From an uncultured archaeon (GTDB lineage Archaea > Nanobdellota > Nanobdellia > Pacearchaeales > GW2011-AR1), in the NCBI GenBank assembly GCA_903873955.1, contig CAIQQL010000056.1:1-23565 (forward strand): DNA of 23,565 bases, given 5' to 3'. The position numbers and the translations under genes were made by a program. How positions within the stretch are numbered: the stretch's first letter is position 1; the number at the start of each line of letters is the position of its first letter. This document shows, piece by piece, positions 6,793 through 13,487 of this stretch. The notes beneath the pieces are model-generated. The model searched no databases, had not been told where the DNA came from, and was given only the letters and a program-made list of their open reading frames with translations.

Positions 6793-7503
6793 ATGGAAAA
6801 ACAATATGTCGACAAGAAAGTGAAAGTGCCTACTCAGGATGCTAAATCCATAGCCTCAAAGACTGGTCCAAAGAAAGCAGAGAAGAAGGAAGAGCCTAAA
6901 TCTCCCTCAGTGACTCCTGCCGTTAATCCTACGGCCACGCCTGCAGCAGTTCCAGCTCCAGCCGCAGCTACTGAAGAGAAAAAGGAAGCTGCAACCACGC
7001 CTGCTCCATCTGCCACTGAACCAAAAGCAGACGCTGCAAAAGAGCAGAAGAAAACAGACAAGAAAGATGCTGCTCCAAAAGTCAAGAAAGACGAGGCTAT
7101 TGCCAATGGTCTTAATTTCCATGCATCAAAGAAACATTGCATGTATATTTGTGAATTTATCAAGAATAAATCCATTGACCAGGCAATCAAGGACCTTGGC
7201 GAGGTCATCTTGCTCAAGAGACCTATCAAGATGCGAGGAGAAATTCCACATCGATCCTTCCCTGGTATGATGTCGGGCCGTTATCCAGTAAATGCGTCAA
7301 AGCAGTTTATATACCTCCTAAAGGCTCTTAAAGGAAATGTGCAGGCAAACAACATGGATGTAAGCACTGCACGTATCACGTTCGCGTCGGCAAATTGGGC
7401 ATCACGTCCATCCAAACGCGGAGGCGGGAGATTTAAAAGAACTCACGTTCTCTTAAAGGCTACCGAAGTAGTAACGAAGGCAAAAGGAGCAGTAACCAAG
7501 TAA
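6793..7503 (+). CDS. rpl22: 50S ribosomal protein uL22 with long Ala/Pro/Lys-rich N-terminal insertion
   Basis: 236 residues, of which about 105-236 form the uL22 fold. uL22 lines the exit tunnel with uL4. The core begins around GLNFHASKKHCMYICEFI (106-123) and continues through LLKRPIKMRGEIPHR, GMMSGRYPVNASKQF and the C-terminal strand THVLLKATE. Residues about 20-100 are a low-complexity stretch of Ala, Pro, Thr, Lys and Glu with no counterpart in standard archaeal uL22 (about 150 residues). It has no stop or frameshift and is in frame with the core, and the first few residues (MEKQYV) could match the normal N-terminal strand, so it looks like an insertion. It lies 2 nt after uS19 and 1 nt before uS3. 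The core call is secure. Confidence 0.94.
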   Translation: MEKQYVDKKVKVPTQDAKSIASKTGPKKAEKKEEPKSPSVTPAVNPTATPAAVPAPAAATEEKKEAATTPAPSATEPKADAAKEQKKTDKKDAAPKVKKDEAIANGLNFHASKKHCMYICEFIKNKSIDQAIKDLGEVILLKRPIKMRGEIPHRSFPGMMSGRYPVNASKQFIYLLKALKGNVQANNMDVSTARITFASANWASRPSKRGGGRFKRTHVLLKATEVVTKAKGAVTK

Positions 7504-7504
7504 C

Positions 7505-8230
7505 ATGGAAGAGAAAAAATTCGTCGTATTCAAGAAGGAAGAACTCGGAGTGAAAGAGTATGTCAAGCGTTCGCTCGGTAAGGGAAAGATCAGTACCGTG
7601 TCGATAGAATATACTCCTATCGGAGAGAAAATCGTTGTATCTACGAGCAAGCCCGGTCTGGTCATCGGTAGAAAAGGAGAGAAAATCGAGGAGCTCACCA
7701 AGTTCATCAAGAAGAGATTCAAGTTTGACAACCCTCATATCGAGATCCGTGAGATCATGGAGCCTCTTTTTGACTCTCAGTTGGTTGCAGATGATATTGC
7801 GGTGGCCCTTGAAAGAGAAGGCTCATTGAAATTCAAGGTTATCGCCTATAAAATGCTGCAGGAAATCATGCGACATGGCGCCCTCGGTGCAGAAATTGTC
7901 CTTTCAGGAAAGCTTCCAAGTGAACGGGCGAGATCCTGGCGTTTTGCACAAGGATACTTGAAAAAGACAGGTAACCCTGCAAAAGTTGTCGACAGAGCAA
8001 TGTCTCAGGCGCAGACTCTTCCAGGTATTATCGGCATCAAGGTCAGCATCCTTCCACCAAATGCAGTGATCCATGACCGTATCTCTCTTAGCGACGACCT
8101 CAAGCGCAAGATCCAGATGGGATTGAATGTCGCACCAGAAGTCGCTCCTGTGGAAAAAGTTGCAATCGTCGAGAAGAAGGCCAGAAAAGCTAAATCGAAG
8201 AAGTCGGAGGAAAGCGATGGCACTGCTTAG
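7505..8230 (+). CDS. rps3: 30S ribosomal protein uS3
   Basis: A 241-residue uS3, which shapes the mRNA entry channel in the small-subunit head. A type II KH domain has its GxxG-type loop in VIGRKGEK (53-60). The C-terminal uS3 domain has GAEIVLSGKLPSERARSW at about 128-145. The last 25 residues are a Lys/Ser/Glu-rich tail (KKARKAKSKKSEESDGTA). The coding region overlaps uL29 by 14 nt at its 3' end, and the GGAGG that serves uL29 is inside this gene. Confidence 0.96.
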   Translation: MEEKKFVVFKKEELGVKEYVKRSLGKGKISTVSIEYTPIGEKIVVSTSKPGLVIGRKGEKIEELTKFIKKRFKFDNPHIEIREIMEPLFDSQLVADDIAVALEREGSLKFKVIAYKMLQEIMRHGALGAEIVLSGKLPSERARSWRFAQGYLKKTGNPAKVVDRAMSQAQTLPGIIGIKVSILPPNAVIHDRISLSDDLKRKIQMGLNVAPEVAPVEKVAIVEKKARKAKSKKSEESDGTA

Positions 8231-8414
8231 AAAGTCAGTTATCAAAACGATGGATGCGAAGGCCAGAGTTGAGAAAATCAAAGAACTCAAACTAGAATTG
8301 GTTAAAGCTAACGTCGCTGCAAATAAGACCACAGCGAAAACCAAAGAGATTAAAAGGGCTATTGCCCGATTACTTACATTCAATGCAGTTAAGCCTGCAG
8401 TGAAGAAGAACTAA
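8217..8414 (+). CDS. rpl29: 50S ribosomal protein uL29
   Basis: A 65-residue two-helix uL29, located near the tunnel exit next to uL23. It begins MALLRKSVIKTMDAKARVEK and shows the typical long helical hairpin with conserved basic positions (KTKEIKRAIARLLT). The frame stays open 90 nt further upstream, inside uS3. I chose ATG 8217 because it gives the family N-terminus and length and has GGAGG (8206-8210) 6 nt upstream. It overlaps the end of uS3 by 14 nt and ends 1 nt before the aIF1 start. Confidence 0.93.
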   Translation: MALLRKSVIKTMDAKARVEKIKELKLELVKANVAANKTTAKTKEIKRAIARLLTFNAVKPAVKKN

Positions 8415-8415
8415 T

Positions 8416-8715
8416 ATGAATATAGATCCAAGGTTTGGATTACCAACGGAAAACGGACTCTTCGAAGAGATTGCCAAAAGCGATCAGAAGATTACGATTT
8501 CAACCGTGGCACGACGCTACGGAAAGCTCATCACGCTCGTGAGCGGGTTCGATAAGAACTTCGACATTAAGGAAACAGCGAAAAACCTTAAGGAAAAACT
8601 CGCGTGCGGTGGCACCATCAAAGATGGCGTCATAGAACTCCAAGGAAATCACCGGAAACAGGTTAAAGCTGTCCTGGTGAAAATGGGATTCCCGGAAGAA
8701 TCCATTTCAGATTAA
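8416..8715 (+). CDS. Translation initiation factor aIF1 (SUI1 family)
   Basis: 99 residues. The SUI1/eIF1 fold is clear: RRYGKLITLVSGFD (34-47), then LKEKLACGGTIKDGVIELQGNH (58-79) and a C-terminal KAVLVKMGFPEE helix. The factor binds the 30S subunit near the P site and enforces start-codon fidelity. Many archaeal homologues begin with a CPxCGLPKxLCxC zinc knuckle; here the aligned stretch DPRFGLPTENGLF keeps GLP but has none of the four cysteines. Some archaea such as Pyrococcus also lack it. The gene sits in its usual place after uL29. Confidence 0.95.
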   Translation: MNIDPRFGLPTENGLFEEIAKSDQKITISTVARRYGKLITLVSGFDKNFDIKETAKNLKEKLACGGTIKDGVIELQGNHRKQVKAVLVKMGFPEESISD

Positions 8716-8719
8716 CAAC

Positions 8720-9061
8720 ATGGAAAAGAAAACAACAAAACAAGAAACGAAAACGAAACCACAAGCGCAAGCTCTCACGTTGCCTTCACAGGTACGTGGA
8801 AGGTCATTTGAAGGGACAGTAACTAAAGTGTTCCCAACTCGAGTAGTCATCGAATTCGACAGAGTCGTCTCAGTACGCAAGTTTGAGCGATTCTATAAGA
8901 AGAAATCGAAGATCCATGCTCGCTTGCCAAAAGAGATGACGGGGATCAAAGTCGGAGATTATATCAAAGTGACTGAATGCAGACCTTTAAGCAAGATTAT
9001 TCATCATATCGTAGTCGAGAAAATACGTTCAGGATTAGGAGAAAACAATGAAAGCAATTAG
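8720..9061 (+). CDS. rps17: 30S ribosomal protein uS17
   Basis: A 113-residue uS17, an OB-fold primary 16S rRNA binder. The core runs from RGRSFEGTVTKVFPTRVVIE (27-46) through the conserved YKKKSKIHARLP loop to KVGDYIKVTECRPLSK. The first 25 or so residues are Lys/Thr/Gln-rich. It follows aIF1 directly with a 4-nt gap; in many archaea the RNase P protein gene rnp1 (Rpp29) lies between the two and it is absent here. It overlaps uL14 by 14 nt. Confidence 0.96.
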   Translation: MEKKTTKQETKTKPQAQALTLPSQVRGRSFEGTVTKVFPTRVVIEFDRVVSVRKFERFYKKKSKIHARLPKEMTGIKVGDYIKVTECRPLSKIIHHIVVEKIRSGLGENNESN

Positions 9062-9449
9062 TGGTAAGGTAACGCGAGGGTTAAACCTCGGCAGCAAAGT
9101 ATTCGCTGCTGATAATAGCGGAGCCCGTATTGTCAAGATTGTCGGTGTAAAACACGGCAAGACCAAAAAAGGCAGACAGCAATATGCAAAAGTCGCTGAT
9201 TGGGTCAAGGTGTCTGTCCGTGCAGGAAAACCTGAGATGAAGGGCCAAGTCTTTGATGCAGTCGTCATCAGACAGAAGAAGCCTTATCGCAGGATCACTG
9301 GTGAAAGAGTCTGTTTTGAAGACAATGCAGTCGCTTTGCTCAAGGATGAAAAAGGCAATCCAAAAGGGACCATGATCAAGGGACCTGTGGCAAGAGAAGT
9401 TCATGAAAGGTGGGCGCAAGTAGCAAAACTTGCTCAATACGTACTATGA
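9048..9449 (+). CDS. rpl14: 50S ribosomal protein uL14
   Basis: A 133-residue uL14, a beta-barrel protein at the subunit interface. Diagnostic elements are AADNSGARIVKIVGV (20-34), VADWVKVSVRAGKPEMKGQV and the C-terminal PVAREVHERW. The length is normal for archaea (about 132). A GGAG about 8 nt upstream serves its ATG, which lies inside the last 14 nt of uS17. Its stop overlaps the uL24 start (ATGA). Confidence 0.97.
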   Translation: MKAISGKVTRGLNLGSKVFAADNSGARIVKIVGVKHGKTKKGRQQYAKVADWVKVSVRAGKPEMKGQVFDAVVIRQKKPYRRITGERVCFEDNAVALLKDEKGNPKGTMIKGPVAREVHERWAQVAKLAQYVL

Positions 9450-9922
9450 AATCTGAATACTCTCCTCAATGGATTGGCAGCGTACAGCCTCGAAAGCAAC
9501 GCAAGTATTTAGCAAATGCCCCTCTCCATATCAAACATAAATTCTTAAGTGCTAATCTGTCAAAGGCTTTACGTCAAAAATATGGCACCCGCAGTATCCC
9601 TCTCAGAAAAGGCGATGAGGTTTTGGTTATGCGTGGAAGTTTCAAGAAAAAGAAAGCCAAGATTACCGACGTAAACGTCATCAAATGCACGGTCACCATT
9701 GAAGGCTTGCAACGCGCCAGAAAAGATGGGACCAAAGTGAACATTCCCTTCAAGCCAAGCAATTTACAGATCCAGAGCGTTGTGACCGACGATAAAATGC
9801 GATTCGGTTCCGTTCCAAAAACAAAGGCAGCCCCTGTAAAAACGGAGAAAAAAGAAGCTCCTGCAAAACAAAAGACGGCAGCAACAACACCTCTTCCAAA
9901 GAAAACCGAGGTAAAATCTTAA
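9446..9922 (+). CDS. rpl24: 50S ribosomal protein uL24 with Lys/Ala-rich C-terminal tail
   Basis: 158 residues. uL24 is an assembly initiator near the tunnel exit. The N-terminus has PRKQRKYLANAPLHIKHKFL, then the KOW motif LRKGDEVLVMRGSFKKKKAKI (53-73), and the domain ends by about residue 118. Residues about 122-158 form a low-complexity Lys/Ala/Pro/Thr tail, longer than in most relatives. The open frame runs upstream to 9410, but ATG 9446 is chosen because it forms the 4-nt ATGA overlap with uL14 and gives the family N-terminus. Confidence 0.95.
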   Translation: MKSEYSPQWIGSVQPRKQRKYLANAPLHIKHKFLSANLSKALRQKYGTRSIPLRKGDEVLVMRGSFKKKKAKITDVNVIKCTVTIEGLQRARKDGTKVNIPFKPSNLQIQSVVTDDKMRFGSVPKTKAAPVKTEKKEAPAKQKTAATTPLPKKTEVKS

Positions 9923-9923
9923 C

Positions 9924-10544
9924 ATGAAATTAATACGAAAGAAAGCATCAATAAAACTCCCAATCCCAAGAAAGGGGACGAAGTATGTTGCCCGCTCTAG
10001 CAGCCATATCAACGACTCAGTTCCAGTCGTTCTCGCATTAAGAGATATGTTGCACCTTGCAAGAAATGCCAAGGAAGTAAAACAGACCGTACAGGCTGGA
10101 AATGTAAAGATCAACGGGCGTGTCGTAACTGACATGCGAAGAAGCGTGCGATTATTCAACATTTTAGAGGCAGGAGCGACATATGAACTTTCATTGCTCC
10201 CTACCGGAAAATTCACTTTTGTCGAGGTCAAGGCAAAAACACAACGACTCACTAAAGTAATCGGGAAGAGACTGATCAATAATGGGGCAGTTCAGATTAC
10301 CTTGCATGACGGGACCACACTGATCACCAAAGATGACATCCGCATTGATGACTCCCTCTATCTTGATTTTGCCGGGGCAGTTAAAAAACATGTCTCCTTG
10401 CAGAAGGGAAGTGAAGTCTTTGCCATCTCGGGCAGCAAGGTTGGACAGAAGGGCAAGGTCGAATCTATTGATGGTAAAAAAGCAGTAGTCAACTTCGGTG
10501 AAATATCTTCGTCAATTGAGACGAAGAGGATTGTTGCATTATGA
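9924..10544 (+). CDS. rps4e: 30S ribosomal protein eS4
   Basis: A 206-residue eS4, found only in archaea and eukaryotes and unrelated to bacterial uS4. The S4-like RNA-binding segment is at about 38-75 (LALRDMLHLARNAKEVKQT, VKINGRVVTDMR). The central RS4 domain follows, and a C-terminal KOW-like segment (GSEVFAISGSKVGQKGKVE) lies at about 162-180. It is slightly shorter than most archaeal homologues (about 230-245). The gap to uL24 is 1 nt and the overlap with uL5 is 4 nt. Confidence 0.96.
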   Translation: MKLIRKKASIKLPIPRKGTKYVARSSSHINDSVPVVLALRDMLHLARNAKEVKQTVQAGNVKINGRVVTDMRRSVRLFNILEAGATYELSLLPTGKFTFVEVKAKTQRLTKVIGKRLINNGAVQITLHDGTTLITKDDIRIDDSLYLDFAGAVKKHVSLQKGSEVFAISGSKVGQKGKVESIDGKKAVVNFGEISSSIETKRIVAL

Positions 10545-11101
10545 AAGCTGAAAAGAAAACTGTGAAGAAAGAAATGAAGACTGAAAACAAAGTAGTCAAA
10601 GCAGAGAATATCATGCGCGCTCCTTATATTGAGAAGGTGATCATGAGCGGCGGAGCAACAAAGGATAATCTTGCAAAAGAAAAGAAACTGCTTGAGATCA
10701 TCACGTCAAGAAAAGCAGAAGTAGTTGCGTCCCGTAAAAGAATCCCTGATTTTGGCGTCAATCCTGGACTTGAAGTCGGAACAAGGGTCACGGTCCGTGG
10801 TCAACCTGCAATGACGCTGCTTGGCAGATTACTCGGTGCCAAGGATAATGTCCTGAAGGCAAGGCACGTCGTGGAAAATCATTTTTCATTCGGTGTCAAA
10901 GAATATATCGAGATTCCTGGGATTGAATATCAGAGAGATATCGGTATCCGAGGATTTAATGTCACGGTAGTCTTTGCACGCAAAGGTTTAAGAGTCCCAA
11001 GAAAGAAAATAAAGTCTGGAAGTCTACCCAAGAAACAGAGAGTTTCTAAACAGGAAATTATCAAGTTTATGGAGGACAACTTTAAGACAAAGTTTGAATA
11101 A
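10541..11101 (+). CDS. rpl5: 50S ribosomal protein uL5
   Basis: A 186-residue uL5, which binds 5S rRNA and touches the P-site tRNA. The core starts near MRAPYIEKVIMSGGA (25-39) and includes KRIPDFGVNPGLEVGTRVT, PAMTLLGRLL and YQRDIGIRGFNVTVVFARKG. The first 23 residues are a Lys/Glu-rich extension; a shorter start at Met25 would give the standard N-terminus, but the upstream ATG forms a 4-nt overlap with eS4, the pattern used repeatedly in this operon. The fold assignment is secure; the start is likely. Confidence 0.95.
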   Translation: MKAEKKTVKKEMKTENKVVKAENIMRAPYIEKVIMSGGATKDNLAKEKKLLEIITSRKAEVVASRKRIPDFGVNPGLEVGTRVTVRGQPAMTLLGRLLGAKDNVLKARHVVENHFSFGVKEYIEIPGIEYQRDIGIRGFNVTVVFARKGLRVPRKKIKSGSLPKKQRVSKQEIIKFMEDNFKTKFE

Positions 11102-11103
11102 TC

Positions 11104-11334
11104 ATGACCGCAAGCGATTTTAACAAGATACTGAAGCAGCTCCGAGGCAAACCCGCAGTGATGAAAAAATTCATCGCCCACTGCAAACCTAAAGAGAGAA
11201 GTACCGGAATTGCCGTACAAAAATGCGAGAGATGTGGCCGTTTTGGCGCCCATTTAAGTCAATATAATCTAAACCTTTGCAGACAATGCTTCAGAGAGAT
11301 CGCTGAAGAAATTGGCTTCGAGAAATACAACTAA
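11104..11334 (+). CDS. rps14: 30S ribosomal protein uS14, zinc-binding type
   Basis: 76 residues. The zinc site C41-x2-C44 ... C59-x2-C62 and the signature NLNLCRQCFREIAEEIGF (55-72) identify archaeal uS14, a head protein near the decoding region. Most archaeal forms are about 50-56 residues, so this one has about 20 extra N-terminal residues (MTASDFNKILKQLRGKP). An internal ATG at 11161 would give a 57-residue protein, but it has no ribosome-binding site and would leave a 59-nt gap after uL5, whereas ATG 11104 lies 2 nt after the uL5 stop. I keep the longer form. Confidence 0.93.
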   Translation: MTASDFNKILKQLRGKPAVMKKFIAHCKPKERSTGIAVQKCERCGRFGAHLSQYNLNLCRQCFREIAEEIGFEKYN

Positions 11335-11339
11335 CTACC

Positions 11340-11714
11340 ATGAGTCAAGACATAATTGCAGACACATTGAACCAAATCATGAATGCTAAGAGAGCAGGAA
11401 AGAACTCCATTGTGATGGGGATGCATTCCAAACTCCTGCTTTCAGTGCTAGCATTAGCAAAGCTTAAAGGCTACATCAAAAGCTACAAAGTGAATGGTCT
11501 CAACCTCTCTATTGAATTTGATAAATTGAATGGATGTAACGCTATCAAGCCAAGATTCTTTGTAAAATCCGATGGATACGAAAAATATGTCAAACGTTTC
11601 CTTCCAGCAAAAGATTTTGGTGTTCTCATCATCTCGACAAGCCATGGTCTCATGACTCATCAGACCGCTGAAGAAAAGAACATTGGAGGATGTTTGCTTG
11701 CATATTTTTACTAA
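11340..11714 (+). CDS. rps8: 30S ribosomal protein uS8
   Basis: A 124-residue uS8, a primary binder of the central domain of 16S rRNA. The N-terminus ADTLNQIMNAKRAGK and the C-terminal signature ISTSHGLMTHQTAEE followed by GGCLLAYFY are diagnostic. The length is a little under the archaeal norm (about 130). It is 5 nt after uS14 and 2 nt before uL6. Confidence 0.96.
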   Translation: MSQDIIADTLNQIMNAKRAGKNSIVMGMHSKLLLSVLALAKLKGYIKSYKVNGLNLSIEFDKLNGCNAIKPRFFVKSDGYEKYVKRFLPAKDFGVLIISTSHGLMTHQTAEEKNIGGCLLAYFY

Positions 11715-11716
11715 CC

Positions 11717-12259
11717 ATGAAACAATTATTACACGAATCAATCGATATTCCAGAAGGTATAACCTGTAAGTTGACTGACAAGACCTTGTCTTGCAGCAAA
11801 GGCTCAAACACTCTTTCAAGAACGCTTGACATGACCACTATCGACATGGATCTTAAGGAAGGAAAGGTCAACCTCACCGCAAAACGAGGAAGCAAGAAAG
11901 AGTTCAAGGTAATGAGGACCTTTTTTGCTCATATCAGAAACATGTTTGGTGGTCTCAATGCGGAGTATGTCTACAAACTCGAATCATGCAATCTTCATTT
12001 TCCTATGACCCTCAAAGTTGAAAAGAACACGTTGGTCATCGGTAATTTCCTCGGGGAAAAAGTTCCACGCAAGGCAGTTATCCTTCCCAGTGTTGATATT
12101 GACGTCAAGGGCGCGAAAATCACTCTTACCTCAAGAGACAAGGAAGCAGCAGGGCTCACTGCTACGAATATCGAAAAGGCGACAAAGATCAGACTAAGAG
12201 ACAGAAGAATATTCCAGGATGGCATTTTTATCACTTCAAAACCAGAGGATACTAAATAA
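11717..12259 (+). CDS. rpl6: 50S ribosomal protein uL6
   Basis: A 180-residue uL6, with two tandem alpha/beta domains, near the factor-binding centre. It opens ESIDIPEGITCKLTDKTLSC and includes FFAHIRNMFGGLNAEYVYKL; the second domain follows LEKVEKNTLVIGNFLGEKVP-like strands. The frame runs open to 11690, but ATG 11717 is chosen because it lies 2 nt after the uS8 stop and matches the family start. It shares one base with eL32. The second-domain stretch reads LKVEKNTLVIGNFLGEKVP in the translated protein. Confidence 0.95.
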   Translation: MKQLLHESIDIPEGITCKLTDKTLSCSKGSNTLSRTLDMTTIDMDLKEGKVNLTAKRGSKKEFKVMRTFFAHIRNMFGGLNAEYVYKLESCNLHFPMTLKVEKNTLVIGNFLGEKVPRKAVILPSVDIDVKGAKITLTSRDKEAAGLTATNIEKATKIRLRDRRIFQDGIFITSKPEDTK

Positions 12260-12609
12260 TGTCACAAGGATTTGTTCAAGTAGACACCTTCAAGTTTAAG
12301 AGACTGGGAAGTCATCAAAAGAAGAAAGCAAGATGGCACAGGCCTAGAGGCAAGCAGAATAAGACCCGGCGTCATAGAAATAATTATCCTTGTTGCCCTG
12401 AAGTGGGACATCGCACACCTCGTGCACACATTCATGAAATCAGAGGTCTTGTCCCTGTACGGGTGACAAGCATCAATGAACTTGCAAAACTTGCTCCAAA
12501 GACGGGAATTGTCATCGCAAAACAACTCGGTGCAAAATCAAGAATCGAACTTATCAAACAAGCAGAAGCTAAAGGACTGGTCCTTATGAATATCGGAGGC
12601 AAAAAATGA
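12259..12609 (+). CDS. rpl32e: 50S ribosomal protein eL32
   Basis: 116 residues, an archaeal/eukaryotic-only large-subunit protein. The family signature FKRLGSHQKKKARWHRPRGKQNKTRR (in part, 13-38) is followed by a central IHEIRGLVPVRVTSINELAKL region, and the C-terminal AKGLVLMNIGG matches the end of eL32. An unusual CC pair occurs in NNYPCCPEVG (42-51). It starts on the last base of the uL6 stop and overlaps eL19 by 4 nt. Confidence 0.95.
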   Translation: MSQGFVQVDTFKFKRLGSHQKKKARWHRPRGKQNKTRRHRNNYPCCPEVGHRTPRAHIHEIRGLVPVRVTSINELAKLAPKTGIVIAKQLGAKSRIELIKQAEAKGLVLMNIGGKK

Positions 12610-13013
12610 ACCTTGGAAAGAAAAAGATACTGGCTGCAAAAGCACTTGGCGTTGGCAGTGCCCGTATCGCGTTTAATCAAGCAAGACTTGCAGACATCAA
12701 AGAAGCAATAACCAAGCAGGATATTCGTGATTTGCATGAAGCTGGAGCTATTTTCGTCAAAGAGATTCTTGGACGTAAAAAAGTTGAAAAGCGTAAAAGC
12801 CGAAGAAGGAGAGGGAGTATCCGTCAGCAGCCTCAGCAGAATAAACGAAAATATATGCTGCTCACCAGGAAACTACGATCATACATCAGCGAGTTGCGTG
12901 ACCATGAAACAATCACGGAAGAGCAATATCAGCGCATCCGCAAGCAGATAAAAGCAAGCATCTATAAGAGTAAGAATCACCTCAAGGAGACCATAACTGG
13001 AAAGAAACTATGA
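12606..13013 (+). CDS. rpl19e: 50S ribosomal protein eL19
   Basis: 135 residues, highly basic and mostly helical. eL19 forms inter-subunit bridges in archaea and eukaryotes. The N-terminal KKKILAAKALGVGSARIAF (5-23) and the middle RKSRRRRGSIRQQPQQNKR fit the family, as does the long C-terminal helix. It is somewhat shorter than the usual 148-150 residues. It overlaps its neighbours by 4 nt on both sides. Confidence 0.95.
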   Translation: MNLGKKKILAAKALGVGSARIAFNQARLADIKEAITKQDIRDLHEAGAIFVKEILGRKKVEKRKSRRRRGSIRQQPQQNKRKYMLLTRKLRSYISELRDHETITEEQYQRIRKQIKASIYKSKNHLKETITGKKL

Positions 13014-13486
13014 GAAAGGTACTAAAACGTCGCAGAATTGAAGCAAAGACAGACTATCTTGCCCGTATGGAACTTATCAAGGCGAAGAAACCTCGATTAG
13101 TAATCCGCAAGACCAATCGATACATTATTGCTCAGTTGGTAGAGACCACCATCGCCCAAGATGCCGTAATTATCGGTGTAACTTCCAAAGACTTGTTGAC
13201 CAAAGGATGGCCAAAAGAAGCCCAGGGGAGCCTCAAGAGCCTTCCTGCTGCATATCTTACAGGATTCCTTCTGGCTAAATCAGCAAAGGGCAAGGTCAAG
13301 GAAGTCATTGTCGATTTCGGTCTTCACAGAAATGTTCAAAAATCAAGAATCTATGCAGTAGTCAAGGGTGCACTCGATGCCGGACTTGAAATACCTTGCA
13401 ACGAAAAAGCATTACCTGATTTAGAGTCAATCCAGGCAAATGAGAAGGTAGGCTCACTTGTGGAGAAATTAAAAGCAAAACTTTAA
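13010..13486 (+). CDS. rpl18: 50S ribosomal protein uL18
   Basis: A 158-residue uL18, which packs with uL5 on 5S rRNA. It shows the N-terminal RRRIEAKTDYLARMELIKAKKPRLVIRK pattern (in part, 7-34), then NRYIIAQLVE, a central AAYLTGFLLAKSAKGK segment and VDFGLHRNVQKSRIYAVVKGALDAGLEIPCNE (in part). It is shorter than most archaeal forms (about 180-200), lacking the usual C-terminal extension. It overlaps eL19 by 4 nt and ends 1 nt before uS5. Confidence 0.95.
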   Translation: MRKVLKRRRIEAKTDYLARMELIKAKKPRLVIRKTNRYIIAQLVETTIAQDAVIIGVTSKDLLTKGWPKEAQGSLKSLPAAYLTGFLLAKSAKGKVKEVIVDFGLHRNVQKSRIYAVVKGALDAGLEIPCNEKALPDLESIQANEKVGSLVEKLKAKL

Positions 13487-13487
13487 C

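Noticed and set aside
6834..7229. 131-residue minus-strand frame opposite uL22
   Set aside because: It is the mirror of the Ala/Lys-rich insertion of uL22; its Ser/Ala/Phe-rich content follows directly from that composition.
8127..8216. N-terminally extended uL29 beginning inside uS3
   Set aside because: The extra 30 residues lie in the uS3 coding tail; GGAGG before ATG 8217 and family length favour the shorter protein.
9764..10279. 171-residue minus-strand frame opposite uL24 and eS4
   Set aside because: Antisense to two certain genes, with no start signal and Cys/Phe/Arg-rich chance-like composition.
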